Below are positions 7,199-14,194 of a stretch of 29,364 bases of DNA, in pieces. The DNA is taken from positions 1 through 29,364 of the forward strand of contig DAVZID010000041.1 of NCBI GenBank assembly GCA_052273485.1, in the 5' to 3' direction. The DNA is from Anthropogastromicrobium sp052273485 (GTDB lineage: Bacteria > Bacillota > Clostridia > Lachnospirales > Lachnospiraceae). Position numbers and translations under genes: made by a program. Within the stretch, counting starts at the first letter, position 1; each line of letters starts with the position of its first letter. The notes beneath the pieces are model-generated. The model did not search any database and had not been told where the DNA came from. It saw only the letters and a list, made by a program, of their open reading frames with translations.

Positions 7199-8122
7199 AT
7201 GGAGATTAAAGATTGGACCTATGAGGAATATCCATCCTTTGATGAAGAGGTGGAAGGTGCTGTTCGGATTCCAACAAGCGGAGACGAGATGGGCACTTAT
7301 ATTTATCCAAGTATCGAATATGCAAATGTGGACGGCGTGCCGCTGCATTTACTAATTATTGTGCCGCAATCGCGAAATTTGGATCACATGGATCGCGACA
7401 AAAAGAAATATCCATGTCTGGTTTACGTGCAAGGTTCCGCCTGGTTTTTGCAAAATGTGAATGCCAAAGTGGGCTTGCTGTCAAGACTGGCGGAAAAAGG
7501 CTATGTGGTGGCAATTGTGGAGTATCGTCATTCTGGAATTGCACCATTTCCAGCGGTTGCAGTGGATACGAGAAATGCGATTCGCTTCATGAAGGTACAT
7601 GCTGCCGAGTATGGCGTGGATGAAAATCACATCGTTGTCGGAGGCGATTCCTCCGGTGGTCATGCCGCTATGTTTTCTCAGATCGTGCAGGACGATGAGG
7701 AGAAGACAAATCTTTTTCCGGGCGTTAGCGCTGCGGCAAAGGGCATCATTTCTTTCTATGGCGCGAGTAGTCTGATGATCGAAGATGGTATGCCAAGCAC
7801 GCCAAATCATCACCTGCCAGACAGCCCAGAGGGAAAAGAGGCAGGTGGTGTCAATCTGCGCGAGCATCCAGAAGTTTGCCGGAAGCTTTCTGTTGAGTGC
7901 AATGTGGATGAGAACACACCACTTCCGCCAGTTTTGATGTTCCACGGAACAAAGGATCGCACCATCAATCCGCGTGTCAGCGTTGTTGTGTACAAAAAAC
8001 TCAAGGAATGCGGCAAGGATGTAAGCTTGTATTTCTTAGAGGGAGCAGACCACGGCGGCAGTGAGTTCTGGACCGAAGAGATTCAGACGATCGTGATGCA
8101 ATTTATCGAACGGGTGATGTAA
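7199..8122 (+). CDS. Alpha/beta hydrolase, HSL/carboxylesterase type, likely phenolic esterase
   Basis: A 307-residue esterase. Family marks are YPCLVYVQGSAWF (oxyanion strand, with QGSAW in place of the usual HGG), VVAIVEYRHSGIAPFPA, NAIRFMKVHA, the nucleophile elbow GGDSSGGHAA, MFHGTKDRTINP (triad Asp) and EGADHGG (triad His). The frame extends to 7127, but AGGAGG nine bases before ATG 7199 fixes the start. No signal peptide is present. It follows the tannase on the same strand, so a role in hydrolysing gallate, ferulate or other phenolic esters released from plant material is likely but inferred. Specificity cannot be read from motifs. Confidence 0.8.
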   Translation: MEIKDWTYEEYPSFDEEVEGAVRIPTSGDEMGTYIYPSIEYANVDGVPLHLLIIVPQSRNLDHMDRDKKKYPCLVYVQGSAWFLQNVNAKVGLLSRLAEKGYVVAIVEYRHSGIAPFPAVAVDTRNAIRFMKVHAAEYGVDENHIVVGGDSSGGHAAMFSQIVQDDEEKTNLFPGVSAAAKGIISFYGASSLMIEDGMPSTPNHHLPDSPEGKEAGGVNLREHPEVCRKLSVECNVDENTPLPPVLMFHGTKDRTINPRVSVVVYKKLKECGKDVSLYFLEGADHGGSEFWTEEIQTIVMQFIERVM

Positions 8123-8198
8123 CTCATTACAGGAGCGTAAGATAGTGCCAGTTAATCCGTTACGCGCAAGAAGTGCTGTCAGTTCGATCAGTTGTCAG

Positions 8199-8294
8199 TT
8201 ACGCATAAATCTCTGGTGATTCCGGTGCCTGTGGCACATCCTTTAAATCATGCTGAATATTTCGGAAACGTGCAGGAATCTTCTCGGCCGCCAT
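8199..8294 (-). other. Possible 31-codon ORF after rmlD, same frame as rmlD
   Basis: The 220 bases between the esterase and rmlD hold no recognised gene. On the minus strand, codons continue in the rmlD frame for 46 sense codons beyond the rmlD TAA before the next TAA. The last 31 start with an ATG and read MAAEKIPARF, then an acidic/basic stretch ending in PEIYA. No ribosome site precedes the ATG. It may be a decayed gene remnant, read-through sequence or chance. I do not recognise the peptide. Confidence 0.3.
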
Positions 8295-8342
8295 ATTTTG
8301 GTGGATGAGCGTGGTTCCTGCCCAGTGGCTCCCAACGGCTCT

Positions 8343-9284
8343 TTAAAACTCAATTTCCTTTAAATATCTTGCAACGGCATCCTGCCAGGTTGGAAGTGGA
8401 GTAAATCCATTTTCCACCAGCTTGGACTTGTCCAGACGACTGTTGAACGGTCTTGCAGCCTTGGACAGCCCATACTCAGCAGTGGTAACCGGAAGAACGG
8501 TAACCTTGTCCTCGCCGTACTCGGTGCGTCCAAGAAGAGTAGCCTGACGGAAGATTTCCTTTGTGAAATCATACCAGCTGATGTATCCGCCCTCATTTGT
8601 TACATGATAGTAGCCGTACTTGTCGGTCTCAATCATATCTACGAGCAGTCTTGCCAGGTCAAAGGTATAAGTTGGTGTACCGATCTGGTCATTGACTACC
8701 TTTAAGGTGCTGTGTGTCTTTGCAACGTTTAACATCGTCTTGATGAAGTTCTTTCCGTTCTTGCCAAATACCCATGCGATACGTACGATGAAATAATTGT
8801 CAAGTGTGCTGGAAACAGCAAGCTCACCGTCAAGCTTAGACTGACCGTAAACATTTAAAGGATTGTAATCCTTGCAGTCTGGTGTCCACGGTGTGGTGCC
8901 CTGACCGTCAAATACATAATCAGTGCTGATGTAAACCATCTTGCTGCCAGTCTTTTTGCAAGCTTTTGCAATGTTTGCAGTACCGTCTGCATTGATCGCG
9001 TGTACCTTATCCTTCTTGTCTTCATCCTCAGCCAGATCAACAGCAGTCCATGCAGCGCAGTGAACGACAACATCCGGCTTCATTTCGCAGATAACACGAT
9101 CAACAGCATCAGCATCTGTGATATCTAAAGAAACATATGGCATAGAAACAACAGCAGTACCGTCAGCAGCGCCAGAATACGCTGGTGCAATATCAGTTCC
9201 GATTCCTTCATAGCCGCGCTTAGCTAGTTCATTCATTACATCATGTCCGAGCTGACCGGCAACTCCGGTAACAAATACTTTCAT
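8343..9284 (-). CDS. rmlD: dTDP-4-dehydrorhamnose reductase
   Basis: A 313-residue SDR enzyme for the last step of dTDP-L-rhamnose synthesis, reducing dTDP-4-keto-rhamnose with NAD(P)H. The cofactor motif GVAGQLG is at residues 7-13, the active-site STDYVFDG at 120-127, and Y146/K150 form the Tyr-x3-Lys pair (VYGQSK). IGTPTYTFDLARL is typical of RmlD. The frame allows an ATG four codons earlier, at 9296, but GGAGG lies between the two and serves the ATG at 9284. It begins 11 bases after rmlB ends, so the pair is an operon. Product supports rhamnose-containing wall or surface polysaccharides. Confidence 0.92.
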   Translation of the reverse strand: MKVFVTGVAGQLGHDVMNELAKRGYEGIGTDIAPAYSGAADGTAVVSMPYVSLDITDADAVDRVICEMKPDVVVHCAAWTAVDLAEDEDKKDKVHAINADGTANIAKACKKTGSKMVYISTDYVFDGQGTTPWTPDCKDYNPLNVYGQSKLDGELAVSSTLDNYFIVRIAWVFGKNGKNFIKTMLNVAKTHSTLKVVNDQIGTPTYTFDLARLLVDMIETDKYGYYHVTNEGGYISWYDFTKEIFRQATLLGRTEYGEDKVTVLPVTTAEYGLSKAARPFNSRLDKSKLVENGFTPLPTWQDAVARYLKEIEF

Positions 9285-9295
9285 AACGACCTCCA

Positions 9296-10315
9296 TTAGC
9301 GGTTTGCGTACATCTTCTCATAGTAGTTCTGATACTCACCAGAGATGATGGTCTCCCACCATTCCTTATTGTCTAAGTACCATTTGATAGTCTTCTTGAT
9401 ACCGTCAGCAAACTTGGTCTCTGGCAGCCAGCCTAACTCATTGTGGATCTTGGTTGGGTCGATTGCGTAACGCATGTCATGTCCCTTACGATCGCCAACG
9501 AAAGTGATCAGGCTCTCTGGCTTTCCAAGCTCCTTGCAGATAATCTTAACGATGTCGATGTTTCTCATCTCGTTGTGTCCACCAACGTTGTAAACCTCGC
9601 CAACGCGTCCCTTGTGGATGATCAGGTCGATTGCACGGCAGTGATCCTCAACGTACAGCCAGTCACGAACGTTCTCACCAGTACCATAAACTGGCAGCGG
9701 CTTGTCGTTTAATGCGTTTGCGATCATCAGCGGGATCAGCTTCTCCGGGAAGTGATATGGGCCGTAGTTGTTTGAGCAGCGGCTGATGGTAACAGGCAGG
9801 CCATAAGTTCTGTGATAAGCAAGAACTAATAAGTCAGCGCCAGCCTTAGAAGAGCTGTACGGGCTGCTTGTGTGAATTGGAGTCTCCTCAGTGAAGAACA
9901 GGTCTGGGCGGTCAAGCGGCAGATCACCGTAAACCTCATCGGTGGAAACCTGATGATAACGCTTAATACCATACTTGCGGCAAGCATCCATTAAAACAGC
10001 AGTTCCAAGAATGTTAGTGTTTAAGAAAACTTCCGGATTCTCGATGGAACGGTCAACATGACTCTCAGCTGCGAAGTTAACAACGATGTCTGGGTGCTCC
10101 TCCTCAAACAGCTTGTAAACAGCCTCACGGTCGGTGATGCTTTCCTTAACAAAACGGAAATTCGGATTGTCCATAACCGGTGCCAGAGTGGAAAGGTTTC
10201 CAGCATAGGTCAGGCAGTCTAAACATACAATGCGGTAATCTGGGTAAGTATTTAACATATGGAAAATAAAGTTGCTTCCGATAAATCCGGCTCCGCCGGT
10301 AACGATAATGGTCAT
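9296..10315 (-). CDS. rmlB: dTDP-glucose 4,6-dehydratase
   Basis: A 339-residue extended SDR that converts dTDP-glucose to dTDP-4-keto-6-deoxyglucose. The NAD motif TGGAGFIGSNF is at residues 6-16, catalytic T125-D126-E127 in STDEVYGD, and Y153/K157 in YSSSKAGAD. SNNYGPYHFPEKLIPLMI is a signature of RmlB. AAGGAG lies just before the ATG. It precedes rmlD. The genes for the other two steps, rmlA and rmlC, are not in this window. A MerR-type promoter lies about 120 bases upstream. Confidence 0.94.
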   Translation of the reverse strand: MTIIVTGGAGFIGSNFIFHMLNTYPDYRIVCLDCLTYAGNLSTLAPVMDNPNFRFVKESITDREAVYKLFEEEHPDIVVNFAAESHVDRSIENPEVFLNTNILGTAVLMDACRKYGIKRYHQVSTDEVYGDLPLDRPDLFFTEETPIHTSSPYSSSKAGADLLVLAYHRTYGLPVTISRCSNNYGPYHFPEKLIPLMIANALNDKPLPVYGTGENVRDWLYVEDHCRAIDLIIHKGRVGEVYNVGGHNEMRNIDIVKIICKELGKPESLITFVGDRKGHDMRYAIDPTKIHNELGWLPETKFADGIKKTIKWYLDNKEWWETIISGEYQNYYEKMYANR

Positions 10316-10333
10316 AATAAACTCCTTTCGAAT

Positions 10334-10537
10334 GGGGACAGGGACGATGGCTTTTTATCTGTCCCTAGTGGTTAAAAGCTTATGAGCCACCGTATCTGAC
10401 CCCGATGGCTCGGTTCTTTCTGTTTGACAGGCACAGTATATAAGGTGACGTAACGTCACCTTCAAGCACTTTTTTAAAAAAAAACAAAATTTGTGAAAAG
10501 TGCACAAAGAAGCCACTTGGGGACAGGCACGGTGGCT
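10334..10537. repeat. Three REP-like copies of a 19-20-bp element around the rmlB promoter
   Basis: GGGGACAGGGACGATGGCT (10334-10352) and GGGGACAGGCACGGTGGCT (10519-10537) match at 17 of 19 positions. A third copy, inverted, lies at 10385-10404 and reads GGGGTCAGATACGGTGGCTC on the minus strand. Copies 1 and 3 face each other and can form a large cruciform. Local hairpins also exist: GGGACAG with CTGTCCC at 10335-10365, and AGCCAC with GTGGCT at 10511-10537. TGCACAAAG (10501-10509) and CTTTGTGCA (10548-10556) enclose the last copy. The layout resembles extragenic palindromic repeats. Confidence 0.7.
10435..10465 (-). promoter_or_regulatory. MerR-type promoter with palindromic 19-bp spacer, driving rmlBD
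   Basis: On the minus strand a -35 box TTGAAG (10465-10460) and a -10 box TATACT (10440-10435) are 19 bases apart, the overlong spacing typical of MerR-activated promoters. The spacer and part of the -35 are filled by a perfect palindrome, arms AAGGTGACGT and ACGTCACCTT around one central base (10442-10462). Transcription would run into rmlB. The adjacent upstream gene encodes a MerR-family fusion protein, the obvious candidate regulator. Confidence 0.7.
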
Positions 10538-10544
10538 CCTGCAG

Positions 10545-11801
10545 TTACTTTGTGCAGCAAAAAATTCCTGCATCCTTGGTAATAAAGAATCCCGCATCTG
10601 TCTTTTTCTTGACGAAGCTTCGAAACTCAGCAAAGTGATCGAGTAGATATTGGTTCTGATTGCCATGGCAGGAGAGGATGTAGAGGATCAACGGTTCGGC
10701 ATCTGGCACGAGAAGCGAATCCTCGTAGGAGACCCATTTTACATCACGAAAATATGGTGTCAAAATTTCAGCTCCATTTTCACGTCCGAAACGTTCGTAC
10801 AGACAATCTGCTGACAGCACAATGCGCGAGTCGAAATCGGATACGAGTTTGCTAATTTCTTTCATGTGGTCGGAGCCGTAGGTACTGCATAAGAATCGTC
10901 CGCCGGGTTTTAGAACTCGAGCGGCTTCGCGGCAAGCCTGCGCCACATCGCTGCAGTAAAAAAGGACATGGTTTGCCAGTACAAGGTCAAATGCTTCATC
11001 TGCAAAGGGAAGCGCCTCACAGAAGCACTCACGAAATGAAAATTCATCGCCATCGCCAATCGCACGTCTTGCATCACGAAGCATTCCCTCCGAAATATCC
11101 GTCAGCATAATTGAACAGGCTTTCAGAAGATCTGGCTGATGATCATGATCTTTTTGGTACTCCTGATTGTGATTTTGAGTATGCTCCGGACAGTTTTCCT
11201 GAGAAAATAGTTTCTTTGCCTCACACCAGAGTGTGCCGTCTCCACAGCCCGTCTCCAAAATAGTCATTCCTGGAGTTAGATGGCAATTTTCCAAAATCCA
11301 CGGAAACCAGCCCTGTTTATTCTGCGAATAGAGGCGGTGGAGATTGATGCGAGCGGAGATATTCGATGCGTTTTGATATTGCTTTTTTAAGCTTTCCTCC
11401 ATTCCAGTTAGATGAATCAGGTTTAACATGCGATTCCAGTCAATGCTGTGCTGGCGGCTGATTGCATCTGAGGTTTCAAGAATCGCTTTTTCCACGAGCT
11501 GCATCTGTTCAATGCGATCGCGAACCAGATTCAGCTGAATATTGAGGGAATTTTGCATGTAGTGAAGATCCTTTGTGTCCACGATCATTTCACGGATATC
11601 ATCGAGAGAAAAGCCAAGGTATTTCAATAATAAAATCTGCTGCAGGCGCGCAAAGTCCGCATCGGTATAAAAACGCGCGCCAGATTCATTGACAAACGAG
11701 GGCTTTAAGATGCCCTGTTTGTCATAATAGCGGATGGTTCGCAGGGTGACATGAGCCATCCCCGCGAACTGTCCAGAAGAGTAGTAGCCTTCTTTTTTCA
11801 T
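10545..11801 (-). CDS. MerR-family regulator fused to a SAM-dependent methyltransferase
   Basis: A 418-residue two-domain protein. Residues 5-75 are a MerR winged helix (YSSGQFAGMAHVTLRTIRYY, GARFYTDADFARLQQI, LGFSLDDIREM), followed by a dimerising helix to about 120. Residues 165-330 are a class I methyltransferase: ETGCGDGT (SAM motif I, 183-190), LTDISEGM (233-240), LPFADEAFDLVLANHVLFY (264-282) and ARVLKPGGRFL. A His/Asn/Gln/Asp-rich insert at 200-228 separates motif I from the next strand. MerR proteins usually carry a ligand-sensing C terminus; here it is a putative enzyme, which may sense SAM or its substrate. AAGGAT precedes the ATG and overlaps an ACGTTACGT site similar to the rmlB operator. 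The methyl acceptor is unknown. Confidence 0.85.
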   Translation of the reverse strand: MKKEGYYSSGQFAGMAHVTLRTIRYYDKQGILKPSFVNESGARFYTDADFARLQQILLLKYLGFSLDDIREMIVDTKDLHYMQNSLNIQLNLVRDRIEQMQLVEKAILETSDAISRQHSIDWNRMLNLIHLTGMEESLKKQYQNASNISARINLHRLYSQNKQGWFPWILENCHLTPGMTILETGCGDGTLWCEAKKLFSQENCPEHTQNHNQEYQKDHDHQPDLLKACSIMLTDISEGMLRDARRAIGDGDEFSFRECFCEALPFADEAFDLVLANHVLFYCSDVAQACREAARVLKPGGRFLCSTYGSDHMKEISKLVSDFDSRIVLSADCLYERFGRENGAEILTPYFRDVKWVSYEDSLLVPDAEPLILYILSCHGNQNQYLLDHFAEFRSFVKKKTDAGFFITKDAGIFCCTK

Positions 11802-11809
11802 TCAAAAAT

Positions 11810-11825
11810 CCTTACGTAACGTGTT
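11810..11825 (-). promoter_or_regulatory. Possible autoregulatory MerR site at the ribosome site
   Basis: On the minus strand the sequence AACACGTTACGTAAGG shares the core ACGTTACGT with the palindrome in the rmlB promoter but has weaker outer arms. It sits nine bases before the start codon of the MerR-methyltransferase gene, overlapping its ribosome site. I find no convincing -35/-10 pair around it. Confidence 0.35.
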
Positions 11826-11879
11826 TCGCATTTCGTGTGCAAAATCACTGATCTTACAAGATAATTTGTTTCCAGTCAT

Positions 11880-13889
11880 TTATTTCACAAACACAGTCTT
11901 GCCTTCCTTTACAAACAATGGAACGCGGTTAAGTGGAGCATCCACTGTAATCGTGCAGCCACCCTCATAAACCTTACCAGTCTCATACTCACACCAATGT
12001 CCCTCTGGAAGATACAGTGTGCGCGTGCGCTCACCAGCTGCCAAAACCGGGGCAACCAACAGATCATGGCCAAAGAGATATTCATCTGCGATCTCCCAGC
12101 ATTTTTTATCAGCTGGATAATCGTAGAACAGTGGCTTAATAACAGGAGTACCTTTTTCGTGAGCCTCTGCCATAACGGTCGTGATGTAGCCCTTCATGGA
12201 TTCACGAAGCAGAATATAGTAGGTCATCATATCCTGAATTTCAGGTGTGTAGCTCCAAATCTCATTGTCGGCACCGGATGCCACCATGCCACCGCCGGTG
12301 GAGCCGAGTGGTTTGTAGTGCGGATCACGATCGCCGTGCAGACGCATAACCGGGCAGAACGCACCAAACTGGAACCAGCGCATCAAAAGCTCCTGAAAGG
12401 CTGGATCGTGTACATTTCCGCCGTGGAAACCGCCAATGTCAGCTGTCCACCATGCAATTCCGGCAAGACCCATATTTAAACCTGCAGTCAGCTGATAGCG
12501 AAGATAAGTAAAGGTTGAAGGAACATCGCCAGACCATACAAGAGAGCCGTAGCGCTGGGAGCCAGCCCATGCACAGCGAACCAGATTTAATGGATTTTCA
12601 ATACCTTCGGCCTTCATGCCATCGAAGAAGGTCTGGGAGTAGCGAGCTGGGTACTCATTTGCACACTCCGAAGCAGGACCATCATAGTAGCGATAGATAT
12701 CAAAGTCTTGAACCGTGTATTCCGGCTCTGCCTCATCCAGCCAGAACAGATCAACGCCGAGTGTGCGATAATTTTCCATCGCCTTCTGCCATACAAACTC
12801 ACGTGTCTCTGGGTTTGTCGGGTCAATAAAGCATTCCATTCCGAAGCACTCCATTGTGACATTTAGTCCACGATCAGCGCGAATTAAAAGATCGCGTTCC
12901 TTCATTTCCTCATAATTTACACTCACGCGGTCAACAGTTGGCCAGATGGAAACCATCACACGAACGCCCATGTCATGCAGTTCTTTGATCATGGCCTTTG
13001 GATCTGGGAAGTATTCTGGGTCAAAGCGCCAATCGCCCTGCTGGGTCCAGTGGAAGAAATCAATGACGATAACCGACAGCGGAACATTTAGCTTTTTATA
13101 GTTTCTGGCAATTGTTAGTACCTCATCCTGTGTCTGATAGCGAAGCTTGCACTGCCAAAAGCCCATCGCCCACTCAGGCATCATCGGGACACGTCCAGTT
13201 AACTCTGTGTACTGCTCAACAAGGCCAGCTGGGGTATCCGAAGCGTTGATCCAGTAGTCGATCTGGCGTGTGGATTCGGAAGTAAACTCTGTCATGTTGT
13301 AGCCAAGTGTTGCGCGTCCGATTGCCGGATTGTTCCATAACAGACCGTAGCCTTTGCTGGAAACAAGATACGGAACACTTGCCTGTGTATTTTTCTGGGC
13401 AAGCTCGAGTGTGCAGCCCTTTAAATCAAACTGTGGCTGCTGATACTGGCCCATACCAAACAGCTTTTCGCTGTCATCCGCCTCGAAGCGAACGCTTAAC
13501 GCATAGTTGTCGCCGCCAACTGCACGGTACGTTCTGGCGGCAGCGCGCTGCATAACGATTGTGTCAAGATCCTGCCAGTCCTTAGTACCATAGTCCCAGC
13601 TTCGATAATATTCCTTTAATAACAGTTCGTCCTTTTTATTATAGAAGCTAAGGCGTCCAAAGTCTGTCACAACGGCGTAAATGTTGCCATTTCTTACGAT
13701 TGCGTGATCATCAAACAACTCAATTTTTCCATCAGCCTTTGCTGGCACATCAAGCGCCCAATTCTTATCGGAAAAACTGCGGTTTTGTGTTGCACGGACA
13801 CGCAGTCCTGCACCCCACGGGCAAACCTCTAAAATTTCCTGTCTGCGCTTAAAGAAAAGAGCGCCGTCTTTTACCTTAAAATAATCCAT
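11880..13889 (-). CDS. GH31 alpha-glycosidase, alpha-xylosidase-like
   Basis: A 669-residue glycoside hydrolase of family 31. The N-terminal beta domain spans about 1-235, then the catalytic barrel. The nucleophile is D385 in LFWLDEAEPE, a form typical of alpha-xylosidase-like members, and the acid/base is D455 in VWSGDVPSTF. Other family blocks are MPEWAMGFWQCKLRYQ, VIDFFHW-QGDW-FDPEYFPDP and FCPVMRLHGDRDP. No signal peptide or membrane segment, so it acts on imported oligosaccharides such as isoprimeverose or alpha-glucosides. AAAGGTGG precedes the ATG. It is alone on its side of a 305-base divergent spacer, and the MerR fusion gene follows 78 bases downstream without a clear terminator. 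Substrate is not certain. Confidence 0.88.
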   Translation of the reverse strand: MDYFKVKDGALFFKRRQEILEVCPWGAGLRVRATQNRSFSDKNWALDVPAKADGKIELFDDHAIVRNGNIYAVVTDFGRLSFYNKKDELLLKEYYRSWDYGTKDWQDLDTIVMQRAAARTYRAVGGDNYALSVRFEADDSEKLFGMGQYQQPQFDLKGCTLELAQKNTQASVPYLVSSKGYGLLWNNPAIGRATLGYNMTEFTSESTRQIDYWINASDTPAGLVEQYTELTGRVPMMPEWAMGFWQCKLRYQTQDEVLTIARNYKKLNVPLSVIVIDFFHWTQQGDWRFDPEYFPDPKAMIKELHDMGVRVMVSIWPTVDRVSVNYEEMKERDLLIRADRGLNVTMECFGMECFIDPTNPETREFVWQKAMENYRTLGVDLFWLDEAEPEYTVQDFDIYRYYDGPASECANEYPARYSQTFFDGMKAEGIENPLNLVRCAWAGSQRYGSLVWSGDVPSTFTYLRYQLTAGLNMGLAGIAWWTADIGGFHGGNVHDPAFQELLMRWFQFGAFCPVMRLHGDRDPHYKPLGSTGGGMVASGADNEIWSYTPEIQDMMTYYILLRESMKGYITTVMAEAHEKGTPVIKPLFYDYPADKKCWEIADEYLFGHDLLVAPVLAAGERTRTLYLPEGHWCEYETGKVYEGGCTITVDAPLNRVPLFVKEGKTVFVK

Positions 13890-13934
13890 TGTCTATACCA
13901 CCTTTCCAAAATTTTCCATCTTTTACAGAGCCAC

Positions 13935-13982
13935 GGTATCGATTTCCAATAGCTCAATCAGCTCAAAAACGGGATTGATACC
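13935..13982 (-). other. Hairpin in the GH31 mRNA leader
   Basis: GGTATCGATTTC (13935-13946) and the complementary strand ending in GATACC (13971-13982) pair over about 12 bp, including wobble pairs, with a 24-base loop. It lies between the predicted GH31 promoter and start codon and may influence leader folding or be a regulator site. Confidence 0.4.
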
Positions 13983-13985
13983 TAT

Positions 13986-14013
13986 ATTTTACCTTTACTG
14001 GGGAAAAAAGCAA
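13986..14013 (-). promoter_or_regulatory. Probable GH31 promoter
   Basis: On the minus strand TTGCTT (14013-14008) and TAAAAT (13991-13986) are 16 bases apart. The leader to the GH31 start would be about 90 bases. This is the best pair in the 305-base divergent spacer. Confidence 0.45.
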
Positions 14014-14102
14014 TGGACAAAATAAAAATGATGCTTGCATTTTATCGAATGTTTTGTAAAATGAATGTATGTAATTATTCAGAGCCATGCAAAATTATTT
14101 TT

Positions 14103-14134
14103 TGTACTTATATTTACAGTTGTAAATATAAGTA
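14103..14134 (+). promoter_or_regulatory. Perfect 30-bp palindrome over the pfkB-thrH promoter
   Basis: Arms TACTTATATTTACA (14105-14118) and TGTAAATATAAGTA (14121-14134) are exact reverse complements around GT. A promoter fits inside it: TTGTAC (14103-14108), 18 bases, TATAAG (14127-14132). A dimeric repressor bound here would block RNA polymerase. AT-rich long palindromes of this kind are common operators of GntR-type regulators, but no regulator gene is adjacent. It lies 61 bases before the pfkB start. Confidence 0.65.
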
Positions 14135-14194
14135 TGCTTTCTTGCGCAATAGTTACGAATAAGTAAAACAAAAGAAGACACTGGGGGACAAACC

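Noticed and set aside
7481..7945. Minus-strand 154-codon frame within the esterase gene
   Set aside because: It is a shadow of a gene with a full catalytic triad and a strong ribosome site on the plus strand.
10442..10462. Palindrome as a transcription terminator
   Set aside because: No T-run follows directly on either strand, and it sits exactly in the spacer of a promoter with 19-bp spacing, which fits an operator better.
10355..10666. Open frame across the rmlB upstream region
   Set aside because: It crosses the REP-like repeats and the end of the methyltransferase gene, lacks a ribosome site and has low-quality composition.
12515..12829. Plus-strand frame of 104 codons within GH31
   Set aside because: It is opposite the catalytic domain coding region and has no family features.
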